Positions 15,781-24,594 of a stretch of DNA of 60,106 bases are shown here, in pieces. Made by a program: the position numbers and the translations under genes. This DNA is from Roseomonas sp. (GTDB lineage: Bacteria > Pseudomonadota > Alphaproteobacteria > Acetobacterales > Acetobacteraceae): contig JADCFN010000010.1 of NCBI GenBank assembly GCA_020249505.1, forward strand, positions 1 to 60,106, given 5' to 3'. Every line of letters begins with the position of its first letter. The stretch's first letter is position 1. The notes beneath the pieces were generated by a model. That model worked only from the letters and a program-made list of their open reading frames with translations. It was not told the origin of the DNA and did no database searches.

Positions 15781-16667
15781 TGTTGAATCCTGAGCCGGGG
15801 GTCAAGAACATCGCGCAGGCCATCGCCCAGAAAATTCAGGCCCATTACCGTGATCATGAGCGCAATGCCGGGGATGGTGATGATCCAAGGCGCTTCGCGC
15901 ATAAAGTCACGCCCCTCCGCCATGATATTGCCCCAGGTCGGCGTGGGCGGTACGGCACCAACGCCCAGGAAGGAAAGTGTCGCTTCAGACAGCACCGCAA
16001 AGGCAAAAAGGAAGGAAAGCTGCACAATCACGGGTGCCATGGCATTGGGCAGGATATGGCGCGTCAGAATACGCCAATGGCCTGCACCGGCAGCGACTGC
16101 CGCCTGGACGAATTCCATTTCCCTGAGCACAATCACGGAAGACCGCACAATACGTGCCGTGCGCGGGATATAGACAATCCCCAAAGCCAGAATGACATTG
16201 AATGTGGAAGGCCCAAGCACGGAAGTCACCGCGATGGCCAGCAGAATGGCCGGGAAAGCCATCAGCGCATCATTGATGCGCATCAGCAGATTATCAATGC
16301 GCCGGAAATAGCCAGCGGCCGCGCCAATAAGAATACCGAACACCGCATTCAGCGCCACCACCGAAGCGCCGATCATCATGGAAAGCTGCGCCCCCCAGAC
16401 CACGCGGGACCATAGGCTCCGCCCAAAACTATCCGTGCCAAAAACCCAGCCCTCACCAGGTGGCTTGAACTTGTTGCGCATGGAAAGCCGGTTGGGATCA
16501 ACATCGGTAATCCACGGCGCCAAAACGGCAATGCTGGCAATGATCAGGAACAGGAAAAGCCCGGTCATGAACAACCGATGCCGCAGCAGTCGCTTCATGG
16601 TCGCGCGCGCCGGATGTTCGCGCTTCAGCGCAATGCCTTCGGCATCCAGCGCGGCGGCCTCACTCAT
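15777..16667 (-). CDS. Peptide/nickel-type ABC transporter permease (DppC-like)
   Basis: This is an inner-membrane channel subunit of about 296 residues from the ATG at 16667, which gives MSEAAALDAEG. A start 18 bases earlier is less likely. The N-terminus is cytoplasmic and charged. The first membrane helix (LFMTGLFLFLIIASIAVLAPW) and the DPNRLS-KFKPPGEGWVFGTDSFGRS periplasmic stretch are typical of DppC. The EAA loop (EFVQAAVAAGAGHWRILTRH) contacts the ATPases. The start overlaps the DppB stop by eight bases and the stop overlaps the DppD start. Confidence 0.93.
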   Translation of the reverse strand: MSEAAALDAEGIALKREHPARATMKRLLRHRLFMTGLFLFLIIASIAVLAPWITDVDPNRLSMRNKFKPPGEGWVFGTDSFGRSLWSRVVWGAQLSMMIGASVVALNAVFGILIGAAAGYFRRIDNLLMRINDALMAFPAILLAIAVTSVLGPSTFNVILALGIVYIPRTARIVRSSVIVLREMEFVQAAVAAGAGHWRILTRHILPNAMAPVIVQLSFLFAFAVLSEATLSFLGVGAVPPTPTWGNIMAEGRDFMREAPWIITIPGIALMITVMGLNFLGDGLRDVLDPRLRIQQ

Positions 16668-17604
16668 AGCGCACCCGGGGATCAATCAGGGCATAGAGGA
16701 TATCAACCAGGATATTCACCACCACCAGGAATGTCGTCACCAGCAAAAGCCCGCCCTGCACCATGGGGTAATCGCGGCTCAGCACCGCTTGCGTCAGCAA
16801 TTGCCCCATGCCGGGCAGCGAAAACAGCGCCTCGGTCACCACCGCGCCTGACAGCAAAAGGGAGATGATGATACCCACCACCGTCACAATCGGGATCAGC
16901 GCATTGGCCAGGGCGTGCTTCAGGATCACCTGGCGTTCCGGCAGCCCCTTGGCGCGGGCGGTGCGTACATAATCCTGCCGCAACACTTCCAGCATGCCGG
17001 AACGCGTAATCCGCGCCAGCAAACCCGCCTGCAACAACGCGAGCGATATCGCCGGCATAGTGGTACTGCGCAGCCAGCCGATCGGGTCCTGCGTGAAGGG
17101 CACATAACCGCCACTCGGCAACCAGCCGAGCTGCACGGCGAAGAAAATGATCATCAGCAGGCCGAGAAAGAAATTCGGGATGGAAATGCCGAGCATGGCG
17201 ATCATCATCGCCACCTGATCCACCCAGGTATTCTGTCGCAGCGCCGCGATAATGCCACTGGTCACACCAATCATCAGCGTCAGCACAAGGGCGTAGAGCG
17301 AAAGCCCTATAGTGACCGGCAAGCGTTCCATGGTGGCGGCCAACACGCCTTTGCCAAGCAGTAGGGATTTGCCGAAATCGCCTTGCAGCAGCCCCTGATA
17401 GTAATGCAGCAATTGCAGCAGCAAGGGCTCATCCAACCCAAGATCACGGCGCAATTGTTCGATCTGCGCTGGGGTGGCGGATGGCCCGGCGATGGATGCC
17501 GCCGGGTCACCAGGGATCAGCCGCATCAGCCCGAAGCTAATCAGGCTGACAATGAACAATACCGGGATGGCGCTGAGCAGCCGGCGGAGCGCGACCAGAA
17601 TCAA
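16660..17604 (-). CDS. Peptide/nickel-type ABC transporter permease (DppB-like)
   Basis: This is the second channel subunit, 314 residues with about six membrane helices. The N-terminus ILVALRRLLSAIPVLFIVSL and the motif GLMRLIPGDPAA are hallmarks of DppB. The EAA-type loop is VRTARAKGLPERQVILKHAL. The start is a TTG at 17604. It is preferred because it places the protein start where DppB proteins begin and is preceded by AGGGAG about 11 bases upstream; no ATG or GTG fits as well. The gene follows the binding-protein gene by 28 bases. Confidence 0.93.
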   Translation of the reverse strand: MILVALRRLLSAIPVLFIVSLISFGLMRLIPGDPAASIAGPSATPAQIEQLRRDLGLDEPLLLQLLHYYQGLLQGDFGKSLLLGKGVLAATMERLPVTIGLSLYALVLTLMIGVTSGIIAALRQNTWVDQVAMMIAMLGISIPNFFLGLLMIIFFAVQLGWLPSGGYVPFTQDPIGWLRSTTMPAISLALLQAGLLARITRSGMLEVLRQDYVRTARAKGLPERQVILKHALANALIPIVTVVGIIISLLLSGAVVTEALFSLPGMGQLLTQAVLSRDYPMVQGGLLLVTTFLVVVNILVDILYALIDPRVRYE

Positions 17605-17632
17605 GGTAGATCGCGCTCCCTAAGCATGAAGC

Positions 17633-19207
17633 TCAACGCTCAATCCACACATTGGAAAAGCGCGGAATGCGGAAGGGCGCGAAGCCCTTCACATTGGCGC
17701 GCGATGCCTGAACCTTGGTGAGTGAGCCGAAGGGATAGGCATAGGCGCGTTCCAGCACCAGGCGTTGCATGCGCGCAAAGGCTTCCTGGCGCACCGCCGG
17801 GTCGCGCTGGATGTTCATGTCATTCCAGGCGGCCAGCACTTCCGGATCATCCTTGTCATCCCGCGGGCGATAGGCGGCATTCGGGGAAACCAGGAATTGC
17901 ATGGTGGCAAGCGCGCCAAGCGCGGGCTGCGTGCCCCAGCCCGAATGGAAGAAATGCCATTCCGTTGAATTCAGCCGCTGAGACATTTGCACCGAGGTCG
18001 GCCAATCCACGACGCGGAGCGAAGCATTGATGCCAATCGCCTTCAATTGCTGTTCCATCACCAGCGCCGCGTTATACATGGGCGTCAGGTCCCGATTGGT
18101 CAGAATCACAATCGGTTCGTTGCGATAGCCGGATTCGCGGAGCAAGGCGCGGGCGCGCTGCTGATTGTTGATGTTGTAGGTTTCCTTGCCCGCATCCGTA
18201 AAGCTGGGCTGGTTCGGGTATTGGAAACCGACATTCAGCCGGAAATTATTGTCGGAAGCTGCATCCATGATGTCTTCCATACCAAGCGCCGCCTGCACGG
18301 CGCGCCGGAAGGTCAGGTTATCGGTGGGCGCGAGCGATGTATTGGGCAGCGCAATCTGAATCCACCAATTCTGCAAGGGCAGGATGGTGATGGCGCTATT
18401 GCGGCGCAGCGCTTCCACCGAACGTGTCGGCACATCTTCCACCACATGCAGCGCGCCGGTTTCCAAGCCCGCCACGCGGGCGCTGGCTTCGGTCACGATG
18501 CGGAAGGTCACGGTATCCAGGCAGGCCACGCGATAGCCACCAAAGCCCATGCGCTGTTCATAAGCGGTATTGGGCTTATAGGCATCAAAACGACCAAGCC
18601 GCGCATGGCTACCGGGCACGAATTCCAACAGGCGGAAAGGCCCGGTACCCACAGGGCGAAGCTGCTGGCGTTCATCATCCTTGTGTTCTGACGGGATGAT
18701 TACAATGGGGACCGAGAAGGAAGACAGCGCCTCAACAAAGGTGGGCTGCACCTGCTTCATGCGGATGATGAAGGTGAGGGGATCCGGCGTTTCCCAGCCC
18801 GCGACATTATCCAGCGTGCTGCGTTGCAGACCAATCCGGTTATAGCGATCGAAGGATGCCGCGACATCGGCGGATGTCAGCGCCTTGCCATTATGGAAGG
18901 TGATGCCCTGGCGGAGCTTGAACGTATAGCTCAGGCCATCGGCGGCTTCCTGCATGGATTCGGCCAATTCCGGGATGGGCCGGTTATTGTCATCGCGCGT
19001 GATCAGCGTCTCGTAGATATTCATCGCGATATTGCGCGTTGAAATGGTGCTGGAGGTCATCTGATCCAGCGAATTGACATTGGCTTCCTGGCCAAACACC
19101 AGGTCTCCGCCGCGCGTGGGGCAGGTGAAAGGGGCGGCCAGCAGCGGCGCCGCTGACAAGGCCATGGCAGCAGCAACAAGGCCCGTGCTCAAACTCAGGC
19201 GTTTCAT
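17633..19207 (-). CDS. Peptide/nickel-type ABC transporter substrate-binding protein (DppA-like, SBP family 5)
   Basis: This is a periplasmic receptor of 524 residues, normal for family 5. The signal peptide MKRLSLSTGLVAAAMALSAAPLLAA ends before FTCPTRGG. The family pattern GGDLVFGQEANVNSLDQM, then TYETL-like NIYETLITRDD, then LRQGITFHNGKALTSADV and GTGPFRLLEF is clear. Family members bind di- or oligopeptides, opines, glutathione or nickel. The ligand cannot be read, but flanking amide-hydrolysing genes suggest a peptide- or amide-like compound. The ATG follows GGGAGAGC. It is cotranscribed with the upstream dimethylformamidase-like gene (54-base gap). Confidence 0.93.
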   Translation of the reverse strand: MKRLSLSTGLVAAAMALSAAPLLAAPFTCPTRGGDLVFGQEANVNSLDQMTSSTISTRNIAMNIYETLITRDDNNRPIPELAESMQEAADGLSYTFKLRQGITFHNGKALTSADVAASFDRYNRIGLQRSTLDNVAGWETPDPLTFIIRMKQVQPTFVEALSSFSVPIVIIPSEHKDDERQQLRPVGTGPFRLLEFVPGSHARLGRFDAYKPNTAYEQRMGFGGYRVACLDTVTFRIVTEASARVAGLETGALHVVEDVPTRSVEALRRNSAITILPLQNWWIQIALPNTSLAPTDNLTFRRAVQAALGMEDIMDAASDNNFRLNVGFQYPNQPSFTDAGKETYNINNQQRARALLRESGYRNEPIVILTNRDLTPMYNAALVMEQQLKAIGINASLRVVDWPTSVQMSQRLNSTEWHFFHSGWGTQPALGALATMQFLVSPNAAYRPRDDKDDPEVLAAWNDMNIQRDPAVRQEAFARMQRLVLERAYAYPFGSLTKVQASRANVKGFAPFRIPRFSNVWIER

Positions 19208-19261
19208 CCATGCTCTCCCGTTATTGATGGTGCGTTAGCTTCATGCGCGCGCCCGGCGGCG

Positions 19262-21472
19262 TCAACCATTATCGGCAAGCCCAGCGAAGCGGCGCACGAC
19301 ATTTTCGGTGAGGCGGCTGATCGGCCCCTCAAAACCCTGGCGCCACAGGCTGCCGCAATAGGTGATGGAACCAACGGCGAAGACGCCACCGCCGCCCGGC
19401 GTGTCGAAATAGATGATCTCGCCGCGCTTCAAAGCCTGGGCCTTTTCGCCATTCACGGTATTGACGTGGGAGAGTAATTCCTCCGGCACCGCGACAAAGG
19501 AAGCGGGCGGGTCTTCTGAAACGGCCAGGATCGCCGTGCCATCCGGCGTGCCAAGGGCAGGGTCCGCGCGGTCCAATTCAAAGCCGGCTGCGCCGCCGCC
19601 GGAAAGCCCATAATCGCCAATGGTCTCGCCTTCCACGCCTTCGAACATCCAGGCATGGCGCGGGTCGCGCGCCGGTGGCAGCAGCCGGTAATAGGTGCCT
19701 TCAAACAAGCCCTGGCCGGAAAAGCCCACACCCGCCAATTGCTGCGGTGGACGGCGATTGCGCCGCCACAGCCCGCCATAGGCCCCATCGGTCTGGTGAT
19801 AATATTCGCCAGGCTCGGCGGCCCAGGCGCGAATGCCGCCCTCGGCGCGGCGCAATTCGAACACGCCCGGCATATCGGCGGGCTGAGCGATGCGCCAATA
19901 AAACCCATTGCCGCCGAGATACATCATGCGCCCGCCGCTCCGCGTATAGGCATAAAGCGCATCAAGCGTTTGCGGCGTGTGATATTCCGGGTGCGAACCG
20001 GTCATCACCACCTTGTAATTGGCAAGAAGCGCGGCGCCTTCTTCGTGCAAATCATGATCCGTGATCACATCGAAAGGCATGCCGCGCGCTTCCAACCAGG
20101 CCAGGATATGCGTATCGGCGGGGTAGTGGCGCAGTCCCGACCCCTTCGCGTCATTGAAGGTCAGAAACCCCGGCCGCATGGTCAGAATCGGGCGGAGCCG
20201 GGATGTAAAGGCGATGCCGCTATTGTCCGGATGGCGGTTATAGGTGGACCGCCCATAGATCGGGAAATCATCCGGATTATGCGGGTAAGCGCCCCAAGCC
20301 GCGACTCGCGCGCGATAGGCCGCATCTGCATTGCCGCGGGAATGATTGGCATAGGCCTGATAGGTGAAGGTGGATGCCAGAAAGGCGATGGGCGCTGTGG
20401 CCGTGCCGCGCGGAGGCAGCACATAGAAGGGGATGTGATCCTCTCCTGCGGCACAAGTGATGTGGAAAGCGTAGGCGCCTGAACGCAAATCCGCCGGCAC
20501 TTTGAAGCTGAAATCATCGGCCCAGCCGCAATCGCTTAAATCATCGGCGTGGAAATGAATGGCGGCGTAATCGGCGGGGGCGTGGCGCCAGCACATCTCT
20601 GCACCCGACCAACGGGCGCCGACCACGGCCCGGGTTGGCACATTCACCAGATCGCCATGGCAGGCTTGCGGGCCGATATCCTCCACGCGCTGGGTTGCGA
20701 TGCCGCGCGCGAAATCCCAGCCGGCAAGAAGCCCCGGCATGGCAGCGGCAAGCGGCTGATCCGGGCGCGGCCATTCGGCGCGAAACCCACCCAGGATTGC
20801 CGGGTCTTCGATTTTGCCTGTCAGATGCGCGGTCGGCGCGGCGGCGTTCTCGGCTGCAATCAACACGGCGCCCGCGCCATCGGGCAGCGCCATGCCTGCT
20901 GCCGAGACTTCGCGCGTGCTGGCGGGGGAGGCATCTTCGATGCATTGCGCGCCGAGCAGGATGCGCCCCGTGGCGGGATCGGCGCTCAGCCAAACCCGAT
21001 GCCAGCGGCGCAGCGCCAGGGGCGTGCCAAGGCCAAGCTGCCGCTCCCCGCCGGGCCAAATGATGCGCGCCATCGGCCCATGCGGCCCGACCGCTAGCGT
21101 CACGCTTTGCCCGGCCTGTTCTTCGCTGATCACGGCGGCTTCGGCGTTGGGCTGTGCCTGGAACCAGACCAGCGCAGTCCAGGTGGTGGGTCCTGCCGCG
21201 CGCTTGGGCGCCTTTGGGATCAGCGCATAGGACCCAAGCCGGATCGGCTGATGGCGGCCCTGAAATTCGGCATCGAAGCGCGCCGAGAGGTCCTCAAACC
21301 TGAGCCCTGGCCCGGCCGGGTTGGGGTCGCCCGAAATCACGCGCCGCAGCCTTGCCCGGTAGCGCCCGCCACTCGGCACACTGATCTTCACCGCCAGGCT
21401 TTCGCCAGGGCGCGCGGAAAAACGGTCCAGATAGCCGGTGATGGGCAATTCGGCGGGCTTGGCTTCGGCCAT
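19262..21472 (-). CDS. N,N-dimethylformamidase large-subunit-like protein
   Basis: From the ATG at 21472 (after AAGGAAACCACC) the protein has 736 residues. A longer reading to 21529 adds an unlikely leader. The opening ITGYLDRFSARPGESLAVKIS, a LamG-like central part with GRILLGAQ, and a C-terminal amidohydrolase-like part (FLTFNDAKGSGLRHYPADTH, MYLGGNGFYWR) match the large subunit of N,N-dimethylformamidase. That enzyme hydrolyses formamides using a mononuclear iron held by two tyrosines and a glutamate; I could not align those residues with certainty. The small subunit of the characterised enzyme is not encoded nearby. There is no signal peptide. As first gene of the transporter operon it probably acts on the imported amide. 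Confidence 0.82.
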   Translation of the reverse strand: MAEAKPAELPITGYLDRFSARPGESLAVKISVPSGGRYRARLRRVISGDPNPAGPGLRFEDLSARFDAEFQGRHQPIRLGSYALIPKAPKRAAGPTTWTALVWFQAQPNAEAAVISEEQAGQSVTLAVGPHGPMARIIWPGGERQLGLGTPLALRRWHRVWLSADPATGRILLGAQCIEDASPASTREVSAAGMALPDGAGAVLIAAENAAAPTAHLTGKIEDPAILGGFRAEWPRPDQPLAAAMPGLLAGWDFARGIATQRVEDIGPQACHGDLVNVPTRAVVGARWSGAEMCWRHAPADYAAIHFHADDLSDCGWADDFSFKVPADLRSGAYAFHITCAAGEDHIPFYVLPPRGTATAPIAFLASTFTYQAYANHSRGNADAAYRARVAAWGAYPHNPDDFPIYGRSTYNRHPDNSGIAFTSRLRPILTMRPGFLTFNDAKGSGLRHYPADTHILAWLEARGMPFDVITDHDLHEEGAALLANYKVVMTGSHPEYHTPQTLDALYAYTRSGGRMMYLGGNGFYWRIAQPADMPGVFELRRAEGGIRAWAAEPGEYYHQTDGAYGGLWRRNRRPPQQLAGVGFSGQGLFEGTYYRLLPPARDPRHAWMFEGVEGETIGDYGLSGGGAAGFELDRADPALGTPDGTAILAVSEDPPASFVAVPEELLSHVNTVNGEKAQALKRGEIIYFDTPGGGGVFAVGSITYCGSLWRQGFEGPISRLTENVVRRFAGLADNG

Positions 21473-21541
21473 GGTGGTTTCCTTCCCCTTTCCCCCGATG
21501 CTCCGCGCCCGGCCTGCCGGCGTCAACACCCGGCCTGGTGG

Positions 21542-21555
21542 TCAGGCGCGCCTGA
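21542..21555. promoter_or_regulatory. 14-base perfect palindrome in a divergent promoter region, candidate operator
   Basis: TCAGGCGCGCCTGA is a perfect inverted repeat. It lies in the 126-base gap between the dimethylformamidase-like operon (minus strand) and the class II aldolase gene (plus strand). A second, shorter palindrome, CTTGATCAAG, is at 21567-21576. The position suits a regulator controlling both directions, but no regulator gene is adjacent. Confidence 0.35.
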
Positions 21556-21598
21556 TCTGTGCAAGGCTTGATCAAGGGAATGGTTCAAGGGGGTCCGC

Positions 21599-22363
21599 AT
21601 GGCCGCGATCATCGAAAAACTGAGCGATAGCCGGGCAGAGGCGCGTGAATGGGAGCTGCGCTGCGACATGGCGGCGGTGTTTCGGATTGGCGCCAGGCTC
21701 GGCTGGAATGAGCATATCGGCAATCACAACAGCCTGATGTTGCCCAATGAGGCCGAGCCGCGCTTTCTGATCAACCCGCGCGGCTATTTGTTTGAGGAAC
21801 TGAAAGCATCCGATCTGATTGTGTGTGACCTGGAAGGCCGCGTGCTGCGCGGCAGTGGCGAACTGCGCAAGGTTGCCTTTCACATCCACACGCGCATTCA
21901 CCTCGCCAATCCGGCGGCGACCTGCGTGATCCATGTCCATCCCCGGCACTTGACCGCGCTTTCCATGGTGCAGGGTGCGGAGTTTGCGCTTTCCCATCAC
22001 AATAACCTGCTGCTGAATGATCGCACGGTTTATGATGATGAAGGCGATCAGCCCGTGCATAGCAATGAAGAAGGGGACCGGATTGCGCGGCTGATGGGGG
22101 ATAAGACCATCATGCTGATGCGCGGCCATGGCGTAACCGTGGTGGGCCCAACCGTGCATGACGCTTTTGATGAATGCTACATGGCGGAACGCACCTGCAT
22201 GTATCAATTGACCGCCATGCAAACGGGTCTGCCTCTGCACAAGCTGCCCGATAATCTGCGCCGCAATCACACGGGGCCATGGGGTGAAAAGCTGGATGCG
22301 CGCCTGCATCTGAATGCCTGGCGCCGCGTCTTGGACCGGGAAGAGCCTGATTACGCGCGCTGA
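21599..22363 (+). CDS. Class II aldolase/adducin-family protein
   Basis: This is a 254-residue cytoplasmic metal-dependent aldolase or decarboxylase related to fuculose-phosphate aldolase. The zinc-binding histidines are visible: H112 and H114 in VIHVHPRH and H177 in MRGHGVTVVG. The PRGYLFEELKASDL stretch is the usual substrate/phosphate-side loop. The substrate is unknown. The ATG at 21599 is preceded by AAGGGGG. It is followed 47 bases later by two Bug receptor genes on the same strand, suggesting that the three serve one carboxylate-type substrate. Confidence 0.9.
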   Translation: MAAIIEKLSDSRAEAREWELRCDMAAVFRIGARLGWNEHIGNHNSLMLPNEAEPRFLINPRGYLFEELKASDLIVCDLEGRVLRGSGELRKVAFHIHTRIHLANPAATCVIHVHPRHLTALSMVQGAEFALSHHNNLLLNDRTVYDDEGDQPVHSNEEGDRIARLMGDKTIMLMRGHGVTVVGPTVHDAFDECYMAERTCMYQLTAMQTGLPLHKLPDNLRRNHTGPWGEKLDARLHLNAWRRVLDREEPDYAR

Positions 22364-22410
22364 GACGAGCTTAAAAACGCTGCAACCATAAGAAAAATCG
22401 GGAGGAAAAT

Positions 22411-23388
22411 ATGATGCAACGTCGCACCCTTCTTGCCTCGCCATTGGCGCTTGGCCTCGCAAGCCCGGCCATTGCGCAGGCGCCCTGGCCCAATCGGCCC
22501 ATGCGCGTGATTGTCGGCTTCCCGCCCGGCGGGTCTCTTGATGTATTGTCACGGCTCATGGCCGAGGAACTCAGCCGCCGCACCGGCCAGCCGGTGGTGG
22601 TGGAAAACCGCGCCGGCGCGGCCGGCAATATCGGCGCTGATGCGGTAGCCAAGGCGGCGCCGGATGGCACCACTATCGGGACGGTCGGGTTCACTGTTCC
22701 GCTGACCGCGCCGGTTCTGTTCAACCGACTGCCCTTTGATGCGGAAAAGGACTTCGCCTGGGTTTCCGAGGTTTGGGAGCTTCCCAATGTCGCCGTGGTG
22801 CCGGCAGCGCATGTGCCGGCGCGCAACATCGCCGAATTCGTTGCCTGGGCGCGCCAGCAGCCGCGCGGGATCAGCTATGGCTCGCCCGGGGTTGGCACGT
22901 CGCCGCATCTTTCCGCGGCGCTGTTCCTGCATCGCCTGGGTATCGCCGGGGAACATGTGCCCTTCCGCGGCGCGGCGCAGACCATCCCGGCGATTCTCTC
23001 TGGCGATGTTCATTTCGCCATAGATAACCTCGCGAGCTATGTCCCTGTTATCCAGGAAGGGCGGATGCGCGCCTTGGGCGTAACCTCGGCTGAACGCTGG
23101 CCGACCATGCCCGATGTGCCGACACTTCAGGAAGCCGCCGGCGCCGCGGGTTTTGCCGCCGTGTCCTGGACCATGTGGGCTTTCCCTGCCGGGACGCCGG
23201 AACGGATGGTCCGGCGCCTGGCTGAGGAGATCGCCGCCATCAACTCAACGCCCGCAATCGCCGAAAGGGCGCTGCTGATGGGCGGGCGGCTGCTGCATGG
23301 CGGGCCAGAGGCAGCGCGGGCGCGCATTGAGCGTGAGCGTGGGCTTTGGGCTGATATGGTGCGGATCTCAGGCGCGCGGATGGAATAG
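22411..23388 (+). CDS. Bug-family substrate-binding protein (tandem copy 1)
   Basis: This is a full-length 325-residue TctC/Bug receptor. The signal peptide MMQRRTLLASPLALGLASPAIAQ is followed by PMRVIVGFPPGGSLDVLSRL, VVVENRAGAAGNIG and a C-terminal helix region. It shares long stretches with the next gene (GFPPGGSLDV, LPNV-AVPA-HVPA, FRGAAQTIPA-LSGD, DNLASYV-VIQEGR), so the two are recent-looking paralogs. The start is ATG 22411 or the adjacent ATG at 22414, after GGAGGA. It is probably in one transcript with the aldolase gene. No TctA or TctB gene is nearby. Confidence 0.93.
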   Translation: MMQRRTLLASPLALGLASPAIAQAPWPNRPMRVIVGFPPGGSLDVLSRLMAEELSRRTGQPVVVENRAGAAGNIGADAVAKAAPDGTTIGTVGFTVPLTAPVLFNRLPFDAEKDFAWVSEVWELPNVAVVPAAHVPARNIAEFVAWARQQPRGISYGSPGVGTSPHLSAALFLHRLGIAGEHVPFRGAAQTIPAILSGDVHFAIDNLASYVPVIQEGRMRALGVTSAERWPTMPDVPTLQEAAGAAGFAAVSWTMWAFPAGTPERMVRRLAEEIAAINSTPAIAERALLMGGRLLHGGPEAARARIERERGLWADMVRISGARME

Positions 23389-23502
23389 CGCTGGGTGAGG
23401 CCTGGTTGCGTGCCGCGGCGCTGCGCTTCCGCCATTGACTTGGCTGGCGCCGCGCCCACAAGCTGACACGAGGAAACAAAAACCAAGAGGAGTGCAAACG
23501 CC

Positions 23503-24480
23503 ATGCTGGGTCGTCGCCCATTGATTGCAGCCGCCCTTGCCGCGCCAGCGCTGCCACTGCCCGCACTTGGCCAGGCGCCCTGGCCCAATCGGCCCGTCCG
23601 CGTCTTCGTTGGCTTTCCGCCGGGTGGCTCGCTTGATGTCATGACGCGGCTTGCCTGCGAGGTTTTGTCGCGCCGCTTCGGGCAGAATTTCATTGTCGAG
23701 ACACGTTCTGGCGCTTCCGGCAATATCGGCACGGAAGCCATCGCGCGGGCCACGCCGGATGGCTACACCATCGGCACGATCAGCATGCACAATATCGTGA
23801 TCAATCCCATGCTGTTCAAAACCCTGCCCTATGATCCTGAGCGCGATTTCGCCTGGATCAGCGCCATGTGGGATTTGCCCAATGTGGTGGCGGTGCCGGC
23901 GCAGCATGTGCCCGCGCAAACGCTGCAGGAATTCATCGCCTGGGCCAAAACGCGGCGCGGCGGCATCAGCTACGGGTCTTCGGGTGTGGGCACCACCATT
24001 CACCTTTCTGGCGCTTATTTGCTCGGCCGTGCCGGGATTGAGGCGACGCATGTGGCCTTCCGCGGCGCCGCACAGACCATCCCGGCCATGCTTTCTGGCG
24101 ATATCCAACTCGCGGTGGATAACCTGGCGAGCTATGTCGGCGTTATTCAGGAAGGGCGCATTCGCCCGTTAGCCGTCACCTTGCCGGAACGCTGGCCTGC
24201 CATGCCCAATGTGCCAACCATGGCGGAAGCGGGGATGGATAATTTCAACGTCAGCCCCTGGCATATGTGGGCCGGCCCGCGCGCCATGCCGCGTGAGATT
24301 GTGGACCGAATCTCTTCTGAAATCCGCACGGCCTTTGCCGATCCCGAATTGCAGCAACGCGCCATCGGCATGGGGGCGCGGCTGACGGGCTCCACGCCGG
24401 AAGAACTGGCCGCGCGCCTGAAGCGCGAACAGCCGATTTGGGCCGAGATGGTCAGGATTTCCGGCGCACAGCCGGAATAG
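23503..24480 (+). CDS. Bug-family substrate-binding protein (tandem copy 2)
   Basis: This 325-residue receptor is clearly paralogous to the preceding gene. The signal peptide MLGRRPLIAAALAAPALPLPALG precedes PVRVFVGFPPGGSLDVMTRL. Shared blocks include HVPAQTLQEFIAWAK, FRGAAQTIPAMLSGD and DNLASYVGVIQEGR. The divergence between copies falls mainly in the signal peptide and in loops that line the ligand pocket in this family, so they may bind different carboxylates. The ATG at 23503 follows AAGAGGAG. The 114-base gap could hold a promoter. Confidence 0.93.
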   Translation: MLGRRPLIAAALAAPALPLPALGQAPWPNRPVRVFVGFPPGGSLDVMTRLACEVLSRRFGQNFIVETRSGASGNIGTEAIARATPDGYTIGTISMHNIVINPMLFKTLPYDPERDFAWISAMWDLPNVVAVPAQHVPAQTLQEFIAWAKTRRGGISYGSSGVGTTIHLSGAYLLGRAGIEATHVAFRGAAQTIPAMLSGDIQLAVDNLASYVGVIQEGRIRPLAVTLPERWPAMPNVPTMAEAGMDNFNVSPWHMWAGPRAMPREIVDRISSEIRTAFADPELQQRAIGMGARLTGSTPEELAARLKREQPIWAEMVRISGAQPE

Positions 24481-24501
24481 GGGAGGGGTTTTTCGCGTTG
24501 G

Positions 24502-24573
24502 TTGGGGCGCCAGGATTCGAACCTGGGAATGGCGGTACCAAAAACCGCTGCCTTACCGCTTGGCGACGCCCCA
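24502..24573 (-). tRNA. tRNA-Gln (anticodon TTG)
   Basis: Read on the minus strand, a 72-base cloverleaf folds with acceptor TGGGGCG paired to CGCCCCA, D-arm GCCAAGCGGTAAGGC, anticodon stem GCGGT/ACCGC around the loop TTTTGGT, and T-arm CCAGGTTCGAATCCTGG. The loop gives anticodon TTG for CAA/CAG glutamine codons, and the U1-A72 pair is typical of tRNA-Gln. CCA is not encoded. It lies between the second Bug gene and ispE. Confidence 0.96.
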
Positions 24574-24594
24574 ACGATGCCGCGCTAATAGCCT

